A DNA stretch of 54,025 nucleotides from an uncultured bacterium (lineage in GTDB: Bacteria; Bacteroidota; Bacteroidia; Bacteroidales; Bacteroidaceae). Both the position numbers and the translations under genes were made by a program. The stretch spans positions 1 through 54,025 of the forward strand of contig CAJMSQ010000016.1 of assembly GCA_905216095.1 (NCBI GenBank), written 5' to 3'. The notes under the pieces are model-generated. The model did not search any database. It was not told the origin of the DNA and was given only the letters and a program-made list of their open reading frames with translations. Of the stretch, positions 1 to 9,118 are shown one piece after another (position 1 is the first letter of the stretch; the number at the start of each line of letters is the position of its first letter).

Positions 1-64
1 GGCACGGGCCCAAACAACCCCCCACCCATAACCACCGGGGGGCGGCGCGCCGCATGCCACAAGC

Positions 65-98
65 TGCCGCCCCCCCACGCAGTGTACGGGGGGCGGCA
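65..98. terminator. GC-rich hairpin downstream of the 156-806 gene
   Basis: A perfect 11-bp stem (65-75 with 88-98) encloses a 12-nt loop. It lies just past the 3' end of the minus-strand gene ending at 156. There is no clear U-tract on either side, so it may act as an mRNA 3' end stabiliser rather than a classical terminator. Bases 1-64 hold nothing I recognise. Confidence 0.5.
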
Positions 99-155
99 CT
101 TCCACGTACATGTCGGGGCGGGAACACCTGCCGGCGGCCCGGAACTCCGCGGACC

Positions 156-806
156 TCAGTCCGGAAGATATTGCAGCAGTTGTGCGAGCGACGAAGCGTC
201 GTTCCAGCTCCAGAACTTGTCGTACATGAGGTTCTTGAAGGCTGTCCGCATTTCGGGGCGCACGAGTTTCTTGATGTTGCTCTCGTTTGCGGGCACGACC
301 TTGCCTTTCAGGTGGAAGTAGAACTTGTCCTGCAACGGCAGGCCCTTGTCAAACTCGAAACTTTCGCCGTCCAGTTCGAAAAAAGCTCCCGCATCCGTAA
401 TCTCAAGAAAGGGCAGGTTGTCCCCGCCCTCGGTCTCGGCGCGATACTTGGCCATGTTCACCGAAGTGACGCAGAGCAAGTGGTTGTAACCCTTCGAGGC
501 CAGCACGCGGCCCATCTGGTTTTCGTCCACTTTCATGTATTTGACGCTGTCGAACTCCACACCCAGCACGTTGTTGGTGTAGGCCTGCATGATTTTGTCG
601 TCTTGCAGGTAGCACAAGGCACTGTTCTTGAGCAGGATGTTGGCTTTTGCTTTTGTGTAACGCCCGAAAGTCTGCAACACCTTGGCATCTTTGAACTCCT
701 TGAACACGAAAGGGGTGTGCGAACGCTTGTCTCCCGTTTGCTGTTGTGCCGGGAGCGTCAGCGCCATGCACCATACGGCAAGCAGCAGAAGTAGGTTTCT
801 TCTCAT
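156..806 (-). CDS. Secreted hypothetical protein, 216 aa
   Basis: I do not recognise a named family. Residues 1-20 are a typical signal peptide (Arg-Arg, a Leu-rich core, then LPAQQQ), with no lipobox, so the mature protein should be periplasmic or exported. The rest is a soluble mixed-composition domain of about 195 residues without obvious catalytic motifs; a KYMKVDENQMGRVLASKGYN stretch lies near the middle. The ATG at 806 is preceded by a -7-like TTACTTTG element about 27 bp upstream, as expected for a Bacteroidales promoter. It is the most distal minus-strand gene here and is separated from prmA by about 150 bp, so it is probably transcribed alone. Confidence 0.75.
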   Translation of the reverse strand: MRRNLLLLLAVWCMALTLPAQQQTGDKRSHTPFVFKEFKDAKVLQTFGRYTKAKANILLKNSALCYLQDDKIMQAYTNNVLGVEFDSVKYMKVDENQMGRVLASKGYNHLLCVTSVNMAKYRAETEGGDNLPFLEITDAGAFFELDGESFEFDKGLPLQDKFYFHLKGKVVPANESNIKKLVRPEMRTAFKNLMYDKFWSWNDASSLAQLLQYLPD

Positions 807-956
807 TTTCTGTATTTTAGTCGTTTCTGTTGCAAAGTAAGGGAAAAGCGGGCATACATCCCGCCTTTCCGCACCTAATAATTGTTAAGCCGGCGCGGCG
901 GATACGGCCGCATACCCTCGCGCACGCGCGTTATATATATAGGTATGCCGTCGGCC

Positions 957-1877
957 TCATTCGGGCTTGACGAACTTGACGCAGGCCCAGCGGTCGCGGT
1001 CGCGGACATCGGCAAAGCGGAGCCCCTGCCGTTCGGCCTCTTCCCTTATCAGGGGCACGTCTTCCACGTAGAAACCGCTCATGTAGATGCTTCCGCCCGG
1101 ACGCATCCGCGGCACGTAGTGTCGCAGGTCCGCGATGAGTATGTTCCGGTTGATGTTGGCGATAACCACATCGAAAGGCCCTTTGTCCGGAAGTATTCCG
1201 GCGTCGCCCAGGTGCACATCTATGCCGTCCAGCCCGTTGAGGGCGATGTTCTCCAACGAGTTCCGCACGCACCATTCGTCGTTGTCGATGGCCACACAAT
1301 GCCGTGCGCCGCGCATACGTGCCAGGATGGCGAGGATACTTGTGCCACAACCCATGTCCAGCACGTCGAGACCTTCCATTTCGTCCGTCAGTATGCGATC
1401 TATCATCTGCGAGGTCGTGGCGTGATGCCCGGTCCCGAAGGACATCTGCGGATTGATGATGATGTTGAAGTCGGCTTGCGGCACGTCCTTGTGGAAAGTG
1501 CTCGCCACGACGCAGCGCCGGTCTATCACGAGCGGCCGGAAGTAGTTCTTTTCCCACTCCTCGTTCCAGTTCTTGTCCTCGGCCTCGGCCATTTCATAGG
1601 CCACCGTCACGCCGGGCAAGGGAAAGTTCTCCACAACCTCCCGCAACGCATCGGCATCGTAGGCGTCCTTGCGGATGTATGCCTTGAAGCAGCCCGCATC
1701 CTCGGGCCGGTCGAACTCAGGTGCCTCGGGGTTGTCGGTGGATGCCGTCCTGGGCTGGTCGAGCAGTCCGGTATGCACAAAACTGTCAAAGCCTATGTCG
1801 GCCAGCAGGGCGGCCAGCACGTCGTGCACGGCCTCTTCGGCCGGCTGTGTGGTGAAAGTAAATTCCAGATATTTCAT
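957..1877 (-). CDS. prmA: Ribosomal protein L11 methyltransferase
   Basis: PrmA uses S-adenosylmethionine to trimethylate several amino groups of ribosomal protein L11 in the cytoplasm. The 306-residue product is close to the family length. The family signature FGTGHHATT is at residues 147-155, and the SAM motif I region (DVLDMGCGTSILAI) starts at about 171. The N-terminal ~100 residues form the L11-recognition domain. The ATG overlaps the stop of the upstream rRNA methyltransferase gene by 4 bp (1874-1877), so the two are translationally coupled and form a translation-apparatus methylation pair. Confidence 0.93.
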   Translation of the reverse strand: MKYLEFTFTTQPAEEAVHDVLAALLADIGFDSFVHTGLLDQPRTASTDNPEAPEFDRPEDAGCFKAYIRKDAYDADALREVVENFPLPGVTVAYEMAEAEDKNWNEEWEKNYFRPLVIDRRCVVASTFHKDVPQADFNIIINPQMSFGTGHHATTSQMIDRILTDEMEGLDVLDMGCGTSILAILARMRGARHCVAIDNDEWCVRNSLENIALNGLDGIDVHLGDAGILPDKGPFDVVIANINRNILIADLRHYVPRMRPGGSIYMSGFYVEDVPLIREEAERQGLRFADVRDRDRWACVKFVKPE

Positions 1878-3280
1878 GTTGTGATGTTTTGTTCGTCAGG
1901 AAGCGGTTCGTCGTGGCGGCTCCGTATGCGCCACTCCTGCGGATAGAGGTTGTTGGCCCTCGTCCCGAGGTTGTTGAGAAAGCCCAGCGCCTGCCCTTCG
2001 TAGGTGGCAATGACATATCCCCGCGGCACGTCTCCGCCGAGCACCGCGGCTTCGCGCCGCAGGTAGGCGATGGCAGCGTCGCGGTCGAGGTGTGCGTGCG
2101 GGAAAGCCCCCGGTGCGCGCTCCGTGCTGAGGGCCAGTTCGTGACACGGCACGAGTTTGCGCCCTTTCTCCTCGGCCAGCGGGATGCCTGCCCGGAGCGT
2201 GCGCACCGTGGCGCGGATGCGGCTGAAGTCGTCGGCCAGTTCCTCGCGCCAGGCCGCAATCTGCGTGTCGTCCGTGCGGCACAGGCGGAAGCGTGCGGCA
2301 TCCTTCAGCCACCCGGCCGCCGTGGCGCAGCCCGGAACACCCGTTTCCTTCCGCCCGCGCCGTGCCCGCCGCTCGTTCCTGCCCGCCGGAGCCTCCGACG
2401 TCTTGCGCAGCAATGCCATGAAGAAGCCTTCGCCGCGCGTCCTGTGGGGCAGGAAACGGTACACGGGAAGCCGGCCGCCCGTCACGTCACCCGTCACGCC
2501 CCACTCCACGGGCACGTCGATGGCAACGGCCTCGGCGCCCAGTTCGTCGCAGATGCGCCGCACGTTGTCCTCGTCCTCGGAGCGGTTGAACGTGCAGGTG
2601 CTGTACACCAAATAGCCGCCCTCGCGCAGGGCCGGCCACACGCCGCGCACTATCTGCATCTGCCGCTCGGCGCACAGGGCGACACCGGCGGGCGACCACT
2701 CGGCCACCGCGCCCTTGTCCTTGCGGAACATGCCCTCGCCCGAACAGGGGACGTCGGCCGCCACGACATCGAAGAACCCGCCCAGGGCGGCGAAGGCCTC
2801 GGGATAGGCACAGGTCACCGCGACATCGGGATGTCCCCACTTGGCCATGTTCTCGGCCAGCACCGCCGCCCGCTGCGGCAACGGCTCGTTGGCCACGAGC
2901 AACGCGCCTGCGGGCAGAAGCGTGCGCCACAGCGTGCTCTTGCCGCCCGGCGCGGCACAAAGGTCGAGCAGGCGGCGCGGCGTGAAGTCCATCCGGCGGA
3001 AAGCCTGTTCGATGAACATGGATGCCGCCTCCTGCACGTAGTAACAGCCGGCATGGAACAGCGGGTCGAACGTGAAAGAAGGCCGCTGCGGCAGATAAAC
3101 CCCGCTTTCGCACCAGGGCACATGCCCGTCGGGCATACCCGGCAGGCGTCCCGGTTTGGAGGGATTGAGGCGCAGGCTGACAGGAGCCTCCGATTCGAAC
3201 GCGCGGCACAGGGCCGCACATTCCCCATCGCCCAGCAGGGCGCGCGTTTGTTGCAGAAAACTATCGGGCCAGAGTGACAT
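1874..3280 (-). CDS. rRNA cytosine-C5 methyltransferase, NOL1/NOP2/Sun family
   Basis: This family transfers methyl from S-adenosylmethionine to C5 of cytosine in rRNA. I start it at 3280 (MSLWPDSF), giving 468 aa, because the longer open frame runs into repeat element A. Visible motifs are SLRLNPSK near 35-42, the SAM loop CAAPGGKS (108-115), motif IV PCSGEGMF with Cys179, and motif VI STCTF with nucleophile Cys229. The C-terminal ~120 residues resemble the RNA-binding extension of RsmF-like enzymes (FLPHRTRGEGFFMALLRK, then a basic linker). RsmF is the nearest named match, but the exact target is not provable from sequence, so no symbol is given. It overlaps prmA by 4 bp. Confidence 0.9.
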   Translation of the reverse strand: MSLWPDSFLQQTRALLGDGECAALCRAFESEAPVSLRLNPSKPGRLPGMPDGHVPWCESGVYLPQRPSFTFDPLFHAGCYYVQEAASMFIEQAFRRMDFTPRRLLDLCAAPGGKSTLWRTLLPAGALLVANEPLPQRAAVLAENMAKWGHPDVAVTCAYPEAFAALGGFFDVVAADVPCSGEGMFRKDKGAVAEWSPAGVALCAERQMQIVRGVWPALREGGYLVYSTCTFNRSEDEDNVRRICDELGAEAVAIDVPVEWGVTGDVTGGRLPVYRFLPHRTRGEGFFMALLRKTSEAPAGRNERRARRGRKETGVPGCATAAGWLKDAARFRLCRTDDTQIAAWREELADDFSRIRATVRTLRAGIPLAEEKGRKLVPCHELALSTERAPGAFPHAHLDRDAAIAYLRREAAVLGGDVPRGYVIATYEGQALGFLNNLGTRANNLYPQEWRIRSRHDEPLPDEQNITT

Positions 3281-3390
3281 AGTTGCGTATATAATCAGGT
3301 GTACCGTAGGCAAAGGTACACATAAAAGCCCTATCCCGCAAGGCGCGCGCGGATAACTTCGGGCCGCGCCTCTCCCTGCGGCGGTCGATT

Positions 3391-3663
3391 TTAACACTTC
3401 TTGCTTTTCGGCGAAAAATGTTGTATCTTTGCGGTACGGAAAATAGGGAAGGCGGTCTGCAACCGCCTTTTTTCGTGTAAATAAGCCCGTTACGGGTCGA
3501 TTTACATGCACATGTAGAAAAATTTAGAAGCAGCCTGCGCAAAAATACATGCCTTCTATTTTGAACCGGAAGCCTTCCGCGCACGAAAAGATGCCTTTTA
3601 TGCCCTCGTAAGCCTATTCCGTTTACATTTATTTACGTAACAGGAGTTAAAAATGTTAATGTC
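3391..3663 (+). repeat. Dispersed promoter-hairpin-palindrome element, copy A
   Basis: This is the first of four copies in the window. The 41-bp conserved head (3391-3431) carries TTG at 3401-3403 and a perfect -7 TATCTTTG at 3424-3431, 20 bp apart. A Rho-independent hairpin follows at once (GGCGGT 3451-3456 with ACCGCC 3462-3467, then T6). A conserved AAGCCCGTT follows. There are degenerate 15-bp palindromes near 3502 and 3545, 43 bp apart. The 19-bp tail block AGTTAAAAATGTTAATGTC is at 3645-3663. The copy is 273 bp long and lies between the methyltransferase start and the 3805 transporter. Confidence 0.8.
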
Positions 3664-3727
3664 GGCCGACGGACCGGCCGCAAAATCCGCCCCACGCCCG
3701 ACGTGTTTGTTTTTGAGCGTCTTTTCT

Positions 3728-3758
3728 TTTGCCGCCAATCAAATATTCCTTAACTTTG
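3728..3758 (+). promoter_or_regulatory. Bacteroidales promoter of the 3805 transporter gene
   Basis: A -33 TTTG at 3728-3731 and a -7 TAACTTTG at 3751-3758 are separated by 19 bp, matching the Bacteroidetes primary sigma consensus. Transcription should start near 3765, about 40 nt before the ATG. Confidence 0.65.
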
Positions 3759-3804
3759 CAGCGCATTATGCACTGCTAACCGCACATCAGAAAACATAAA
3801 TTAT

Positions 3805-5526
3805 ATGGATTGGCTTCAAAAAATCATTTGTGATCCCTCTTCCATCGCCCACTTGGTCGTCATATATGCCTTGGTGATCAGTTTAGGCGTGAAGTTGGGC
3901 AAAATCAAGTTCGGGGGCGTGTCGCTCGGCGTGACGTTCGTGCTCTTTGCCGGTATCGTGCTCGGACACATCTACAGTCACTACGTCGTCGGTCCCGACG
4001 GGCAGTTCATCACACATGCCGGACAGAAGGAACTGATTGACTTTGTCAAGGAACTCGGACTTATCCTGTTCGTCTACTGCATCGGCCTGCAGGTGGGTCC
4101 CGGCTTCTTCGCCACGTTCAAGAAGGGCGGCGTGGGCATGAACCTCATCGCAGTGGGCATCGTCATGCTCAACGTGCTGGTCATGCTGGGCCTGTACTTC
4201 CTGATCTTCGACCACAACAACTACAACCTGGCCATGATGGTCGGCACCATGTACGGTGCTGTCACCAACACGCCGGGTCTCGGCGCGGCCAACACCGTCG
4301 TGAAGGACTTCCAGGGCGACTGGGGCGCGGCAGGCGTGCCCGACCTCGCGTCGAGCTATGCCTGCGCTTACCCGCTCGGCGTGATAGGCATTATCCTCGC
4401 GACAATCCTCATCCGCTACCTGTGCAACATCAAGCTCGAAAAAGAGCAGGAAAAGATACGGCTCGAGCAGGAAAGCAACCCGCACGCCACGCCCGTACAC
4501 CGTGTCATCAGGATAACGAACAGCGCCGTCGTGGGACGCACGCTCCACGAGCTGCACACGTTCCTCAACCGCCAGTTCGTCGTGACGCGCTGCATCAAAG
4601 ACGGCGAAATCATCGTGCCCAACGGCGAAACCCGCCTCGAACAGGGCATGGAGGTGCACCTGGTCTGCGCCGAGGACGAGGCCGACCCCATCTGCATACT
4701 GATGGGCGAACTGGTCGAGGGCAAGGACTGGAAGACCGACTATGACAAGTCGCGCTACGTCAGCCACCGGCTGGTCATCACCAAGCCCGAAATCAACGGA
4801 AAGACATTCGGACAGCTCCACTTCAGCACCATCTACGGCGTAAACGTCACCCGCGTGACCCGTAACGGCATGGACCTCTTCGCAGACCGCAACCTGCGCC
4901 TGCAGGTCGGCGACCGCATTCTCGTGACCGGCAGCGAGGAGAACATCGAACGCCTGAAAGGTGTCATCGGCGCGTCGGTCAAGCGGCTGGACCACCCGAA
5001 CGTGGGCGCTATCTTCTTCGGAATCATGCTGGGTATCATCGTAGGCCAGATTAACTTCGGCGCAGGCGTGAAACTCGGCCTGGCAGGCGGTCCGCTCGTC
5101 GTGGCCATCCTCATCGGAGCCTTCGGTTATCGCTTCAAAATCAATACCTACACTTCCACATCCGCCAACCTCATGCTGCGCGAAGTAGGCTTGCTGCTCT
5201 TCCTCTCGAGCGTGGGAATACAGGCCGGGGCGAAATTCTGGAATACCATCGAGGCCGGCGGACTTACCTACGTGTGGACGGGTTTCCTCATCACGATAGT
5301 GCCCATCCTTATCATGGGTGTGGTGGCCCGCAAGGTACTTAAACTGAACTACTTCACACTGATGGGTCTGATAGCCGGTTCTAACACCGACCCCCCCGCG
5401 CTTGCCTTCGCCAACCAGACGGCCGGCAACGACGCTCCTGCTGTCGGATACTCCACGGTCTATCCTCTGGCCATGTTCCTGCGTATCCTCATGGCACAGG
5501 TGGTACTGATGATTTTCTTAGCTTAG
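3805..5526 (+). CDS. AspT/YidE-type transporter with two RCK_C domains
   Basis: This is a member of the aspartate:alanine exchanger (AAE) family of inner-membrane transporters; the substrate cannot be told from sequence. The 573-residue protein has the family layout: about five N-terminal membrane segments (residues ~10-205, with NTPGLGAANTVVKDFQG), two cytoplasmic TrkA-C/RCK_C domains (~230-385, each built around R-x-TRN/RCIKDGEIIVPN-type strands), and a second set of membrane segments (~395-573) containing GSNTDPPALAFANQ, the repeat of the first-half motif. No Shine-Dalgarno is obvious, as usual here. It is monocistronic, with its own promoter and a downstream hairpin. Confidence 0.9.
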   Translation: MDWLQKIICDPSSIAHLVVIYALVISLGVKLGKIKFGGVSLGVTFVLFAGIVLGHIYSHYVVGPDGQFITHAGQKELIDFVKELGLILFVYCIGLQVGPGFFATFKKGGVGMNLIAVGIVMLNVLVMLGLYFLIFDHNNYNLAMMVGTMYGAVTNTPGLGAANTVVKDFQGDWGAAGVPDLASSYACAYPLGVIGIILATILIRYLCNIKLEKEQEKIRLEQESNPHATPVHRVIRITNSAVVGRTLHELHTFLNRQFVVTRCIKDGEIIVPNGETRLEQGMEVHLVCAEDEADPICILMGELVEGKDWKTDYDKSRYVSHRLVITKPEINGKTFGQLHFSTIYGVNVTRVTRNGMDLFADRNLRLQVGDRILVTGSEENIERLKGVIGASVKRLDHPNVGAIFFGIMLGIIVGQINFGAGVKLGLAGGPLVVAILIGAFGYRFKINTYTSTSANLMLREVGLLLFLSSVGIQAGAKFWNTIEAGGLTYVWTGFLITIVPILIMGVVARKVLKLNYFTLMGLIAGSNTDPPALAFANQTAGNDAPAVGYSTVYPLAMFLRILMAQVVLMIFLA

Positions 5527-5559
5527 GCTTCGGAACACATACACCTTATTATATAGAGT

Positions 5560-5592
5560 ACGGGCGGGACTTCAACCGAAGTTCCCGCCCGT
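5560..5592 (+). terminator. Hairpin after the AspT-like gene
   Basis: A 10-bp stem (5560-5569 with 5583-5592) has an additional inner CTTC/GAAG pairing. It lies 34 bp past the stop codon. The U-tract is weak, so termination efficiency is uncertain. Confidence 0.6.
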
Positions 5593-5708
5593 ATCGCATT
5601 CCTGTCCCGGACATCGCCGCTCCGCCGACGGCAGGGACATGACAGCAGCCTGCCGGAAATGTCATGCCTGTCCGGACACCTGTCACACAGGCGGCGGCCG
5701 ACAGATAC

Positions 5709-5747
5709 GAAAAACGCTCCCGGCACATGTTTCAGGCCGGGAGCGTT
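5709..5747 (-). terminator. Rho-independent terminator of the zinc peptidase gene
   Basis: AACGCTCCCGG (5713-5723) pairs with CCGGGAGCGTT (5737-5747). On the minus strand the stem is followed by a run of Us (the A-run at 5710-5714). It lies 31 bp beyond the stop of the minus-strand gene at 5778. Confidence 0.8.
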
Positions 5748-5777
5748 AAGGGGAACGGGGCTAAGACGCGCCAAGCG

Positions 5778-6455
5778 TCAGTCGCGCTGCCCTCCCATAT
5801 AGACAAGGATGTAGTACACTAATGTGGCGAGCGAGCTGACGGCGGCCACGACGTAGGTATAGGCGGCCGAGCGCAACGCGCTGACGGCCATCGGCTGCTC
5901 GCGCGGACTTGTGATGCCCGCCGTCTGCAGCCAGCGGGTGGCACGACGGCTGGCGTCAATCTCTACCGGCAACGTGACCACACTGAACAGCGTGGTACAG
6001 GCAAATAGAATGATGCCCGCCAACAGGATGCCGGGGAAAGACTCCACCAGAAGTATTCCGGCCAAAAGAACCCACGACACCCAGTTCGACGCCAGCGACA
6101 CCACCGGCACCAAAGCCGAACGCAGTTGCAGCGGGGCGTAGGCCGTGGCGTGCTGGACGGCATGTCCGCACTCGTGAGCCGCCACAGCCGCCGCCGCAAC
6201 CGAGTTGCTGCCGTACACACTCTCGCTCAAGTTCACCGTTTGCCGCGTCGGGTCGTAATGGTCCGTCAGGTGGCCGGGCGTACAAGTTACCGTCACGTTA
6301 TAAATCCCGTTGTCGCGCAACATTTTCTCGGCAACTTCGCGCCCGGTCATACCGCTGGCCACGGGCACCTTGGAGTATTTCTTGAATTTGCCCTGCAAAT
6401 TACTCTGCACCACATAGCTGAGCAACGCGATACCGATAAATAAAATCCAATACAT
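5778..6455 (-). CDS. YugP-type membrane zinc metallopeptidase
   Basis: This is a neutral zinc metallopeptidase of Pfam Zn_peptidase_2, an inner-membrane protein of unknown substrate. I start at 6455 (MYWILFIGIALLSY), giving 225 aa, the normal family length; an upstream in-frame extension would add about 48 unconserved residues. A membrane segment covers residues 1-17. The zinc-binding, catalytic HECGH is at 94-98. Two or three hydrophobic helices follow (about 110-150 and the C-terminal 25 residues). Monocistronic, with its own terminator. Confidence 0.88.
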   Translation of the reverse strand: MYWILFIGIALLSYVVQSNLQGKFKKYSKVPVASGMTGREVAEKMLRDNGIYNVTVTCTPGHLTDHYDPTRQTVNLSESVYGSNSVAAAAVAAHECGHAVQHATAYAPLQLRSALVPVVSLASNWVSWVLLAGILLVESFPGILLAGIILFACTTLFSVVTLPVEIDASRRATRWLQTAGITSPREQPMAVSALRSAAYTYVVAAVSSLATLVYYILVYMGGQRD

Positions 6456-6670
6456 ATATTCTTTTTCTTTTTTAGTGAATAATATTCTTTTCCGGAAGAA
6501 GTCTCCCGTCATATACCTTGCAAATTGTATGCCACAGGCCGGAGACAGCAGTTCCCGTCCCCGTTCCACACGCTCCCGTCGCGGACGAAAACATCCCATC
6601 GTCCCGCCAAAGAGCGGCCAACACGGCAGAATAAGTTTTTTTCAGACTTTTTGAAATTTTTCCATATATA

Positions 6671-6702
6671 TTTCTATATCTCAAAAAGTATGTCTACCTT
6701 TG
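6671..6702 (+). promoter_or_regulatory. Promoter of the poly-G surface protein gene
   Basis: TTTC (6671-6674) and -7 TACCTTTG (6695-6702) are 20 bp apart, a near-consensus Bacteroidetes promoter. The start would be ~6708, giving a leader of about 40 nt before the ATG at 6749. Confidence 0.55.
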
Positions 6703-6748
6703 CGAAACAGGACGAAAGTAACCATTTATTTAATAAAATAATCCTATC

Positions 6749-8679
6749 ATGAAGAGAACTTACTCTGCAAGAGCGTTGTACACGCTCTTATTGATGGTAT
6801 CCTTCCAAATTTTCGGGGGGGTAATTTTGCGCAAGCGCAAACGACAGCGACTACAACGCTAAGTAATGAAAGTATAGCAGCAGAATACGAAAGTAAATCT
6901 ACAGGCTATAGAAATGTAACTTTTACAAGTGATAATTATAGCTATGTTGGATATGTAATAGTCAATCAACAATCAAAAGCAAAACAAACAAAATTTATAC
7001 AAATAAAGAAACCTACGACAAGCCTTGCTTATTATATTCAACTTCCAGTTCTTCCTGGCGCAATTAAACAAATTGTAATGGAGGTTTCTGGGACAACACA
7101 AACATTGGGAGAAGGGGGAAATACAGCTACGTTATTATATTCTACTTCTTCAACTACATCTACTGCAGCTAATGCAATAGGTAATGCTACCGGGGATTCA
7201 AAAGTCACTATTGTAGTGGACGACAATGAGAAAAACACAGGTTATATAACGGCTACAGGAGCAGTTCGTATTTATAATATAGAGATTACTTATGCCACAG
7301 GTGGTGGTTCTGGCACAACTACAACGGATGCAACGTGGTCTATAACCCCGACAGAAGTATCTGTAAAGGCTGGAGAAACTGCTACTGCGACGATTACAAC
7401 GAATTATGACGGTATTTTGACAGCTACGAGCAATGATGAGACTATTGCAACAGCTTCTTATGCGAATGGAATACTTACAGTGAACGGCGTAAAAGGGGGT
7501 AATGCCATTATAACCCTATCTGGTGCCGCAACATCTAATTATAATGCAATAGAAAAGACTGTGAATGTTGCTGTAACTGCTGCAACGGAAGAACCTAAAC
7601 CTATTAGAACATACTATTATAAGAAAATAACTTCGTTGGACGAACTTGTGGACGGCGCACAGTACGTGTTCGTCTGCGAAACCAAGTCTGTTGCCATGGG
7701 AGAAGTAACCGGCAAAAAAGGACAACCTGTGACAGGAATAGTTTTGTCCGATGGAATTTTAGAGAGCAATACTGCCTTGAACGTGTTTACCTTGGAAAGA
7801 GACGGTGATGTCTGCTACTTCCGGGATGCACAAGGCAAATACCTGAACGGGGCAAGCAGCACAGATCTCAATACAATAGACAAAGATTTAACCAGCAAAG
7901 GCATCAAATGGACTGTTACCATGGATGGAGAAGATGTCAAGGTAAACAGTGCCGCAGAGGCTACCCGATATCTCATCGCAAACAGCAGTAATCAATTCGG
8001 TAATTATGCAAGCAGCAACTATAATAAGTCCGATTATTCACACATCCAGCTTTATCGCAAGGTTGGCGAGATAAATGCTGACGAGGCTGTGGATAATTAC
8101 GCGACATTCTATGTAAATTACGCTTATGAGATGCCTAAGGGCATGACAGGCTATGCAGTGGTAGTCGAGACAGGCGGAAAACTGACCATGAAAGAGGCTT
8201 ACAGAGCCGGAGAAGCCGTTCCCGCCAAAACTCCCCTGTTGTTGCATGGCGAGAATGCCGGAACATTCCATCCTGTCGTACTGAACAAGGACGTGGAAGC
8301 CTATGGCGAATACAACGAACTCCTTGGAGAGCGCGATTATGACGGATATACGACATGCACATTTGTAGATCCACTTTTCTACAAGTTGGCAGTGAACAGC
8401 GAGGGCAAGGCCGGCTTCTTCTGGGGTGCCGAGAACGGCGCACCTTTCAAGATGCAAAAACAAACGACCGCCTTTTTGGCCGCTCCCAAGAACCGGGTAT
8501 CAAACGTTCGCGGCTTCGTATTCAATCCCGGAGAGGCAACCGGAATAGACTCCGTGGCAACCGAGACCGAGGAGAACGCACCCGTTTATACCCTCTCGGG
8601 CATCCGCGTGCGCACAGCCAAGAGCGAATTGCCCGCAGGCATATATATAATGAATGGAAAGAAACTTATGGTAAAATGA
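6749..8679 (+). CDS. Secreted Ig-like surface protein interrupted at a G7 tract in the signal peptide
   Basis: The ATG at 6749 opens a signal peptide (MKRTYSARALYTLLLMVSF) that runs into seven Gs (6815-6821), shifts frame, and stops after 37 codons. The downstream frame (FAQAQTTATTTLSN...) is open without interruption to 8679 but has no start codon before an internal ATG at 7078. One added G (G8) would join the signal peptide to the mature protein with a good NFAQA cleavage site, giving about 640 aa. The mature part has a jelly-roll-like N-terminal domain, a bacterial Ig-like (Big) domain near 7330-7580, a larger uncharacterised region, and a C-terminal sorting-like segment (VYTLSGIRV..LPAGIYIMNGKK). 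Function is unknown; probably cell-surface. Confidence 0.7.
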
Positions 8680-8693
8680 TAAACGAAACAAAC

Positions 8694-8846
8694 ATGAAGC
8701 AATACGTAGAACCGCAAATGTCCGTCGTGGACCTGAACTGCGAAGGCAACTTCCTTCTCGACTCAAATACGAACAACGAGGTCGTAGAAGGTCCGGAACA
8801 CACCGAAAAGAAAGGTTGGAACAGCGAAAGCTGGACTAAAGAATAA
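8694..8846 (+). CDS. Short 50-aa peptide gene, cotranscribed with the surface protein
   Basis: It encodes a 50-residue peptide starting MKQYVEPQMSVVDLNCEGNF, acidic and hydrophilic toward its C terminus, without a signal peptide or membrane segment. It begins 14 bp after the stop of the surface protein gene and ends just before a strong terminator, so the two share an mRNA. Short peptides with a YxxPxxxVVxLxxE-like start recur in Bacteroidales genomes in my experience, but I cannot name a family or function. The single Cys in LNCEGN and the asparagine-rich middle are the only notable features. Confidence 0.6.
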   Translation: MKQYVEPQMSVVDLNCEGNFLLDSNTNNEVVEGPEHTEKKGWNSESWTKE

Positions 8847-8881
8847 TACAGCCGCTTTTGGCGGTAACAAACAGCCATTTC

Positions 8882-8923
8882 CATCGGCGGACAGGCCTTC
8901 CGGCACGTCCGCCGATGCTTTTT
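8882..8923 (+). terminator. Rho-independent terminator
   Basis: CATCGGCGGAC (8882-8892) pairs with GTCCGCCGATG (8907-8917), followed by CTTTTT. It terminates the surface protein/peptide transcript. Confidence 0.85.
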
Positions 8924-8968
8924 CGGACAAAAAGTCCCGATAAATTTGGCAGTTCCCCCTGCTTGCAC

Positions 8969-8976
8969 TATCTTTG
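8969..8976 (+). promoter_or_regulatory. -7 box of the tRNA-Arg promoter
   Basis: A perfect TATCTTTG lies 11 bp upstream of the tRNA. No clear -33 TTTG is seen; TTTGG at 8945-8949 is the nearest candidate. Confidence 0.6.
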
Positions 8977-8987
8977 CACCGGTTTAC

Positions 8988-9061
8988 GGCCCCGTAGCTT
9001 AGCTGAATAGAGCGTCAGATTCCGGTTCTGAAGGTCTTGGGTTTGAATCCCAACGGGGTCA
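8988..9061 (+). tRNA. tRNA-Arg (anticodon CCG)
   Basis: The cloverleaf folds cleanly. Acceptor GGCCCCG (8988-8994) pairs with CGGGGTC (9054-9060) with one G-U. The D arm follows GTAGCTTAGC. The anticodon stem TCAGA/TCTGA encloses loop TTCCGGT, giving anticodon CCG (reads CGG). The T loop is GGTTTGAATCC-like. The discriminator is A at 9061; CCA is not encoded. It is a single-gene transcript ended by the hairpin at 9090. Confidence 0.95.
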
Positions 9062-9089
9062 CATGCTGAAAATCAGCAATATGACTGGG

Positions 9090-9118
9090 CAGCTCTCCCG
9101 ACGGAGGGCTGTTTTTTT
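9090..9118 (+). terminator. Terminator of tRNA-Arg
   Basis: A 9-bp stem, 9090-9098 with 9103-9111 and loop CGAC, is followed by T7. The following ~170 bp up to the next promoter show no feature. Confidence 0.85.

Noticed and set aside
54..794. 246-residue plus-strand open frame opposite the first gene
   Set aside because: It is the antisense shadow of the secreted protein gene; no start signals, Arg/Val/Leu/His-rich composition typical of an antisense frame in high-GC DNA.
882..3277. Long plus-strand open frames opposite prmA and the rRNA methyltransferase
   Set aside because: Both minus-strand genes have all catalytic motifs; the plus frames are shadows without recognisable domains.
1874..3511. 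545-residue version of the rRNA methyltransferase
   Set aside because: The extra N-terminal 77 codons run through the element A promoter/hairpin and show no conserved sequence; the ATG at 3280 gives the normal N terminus.
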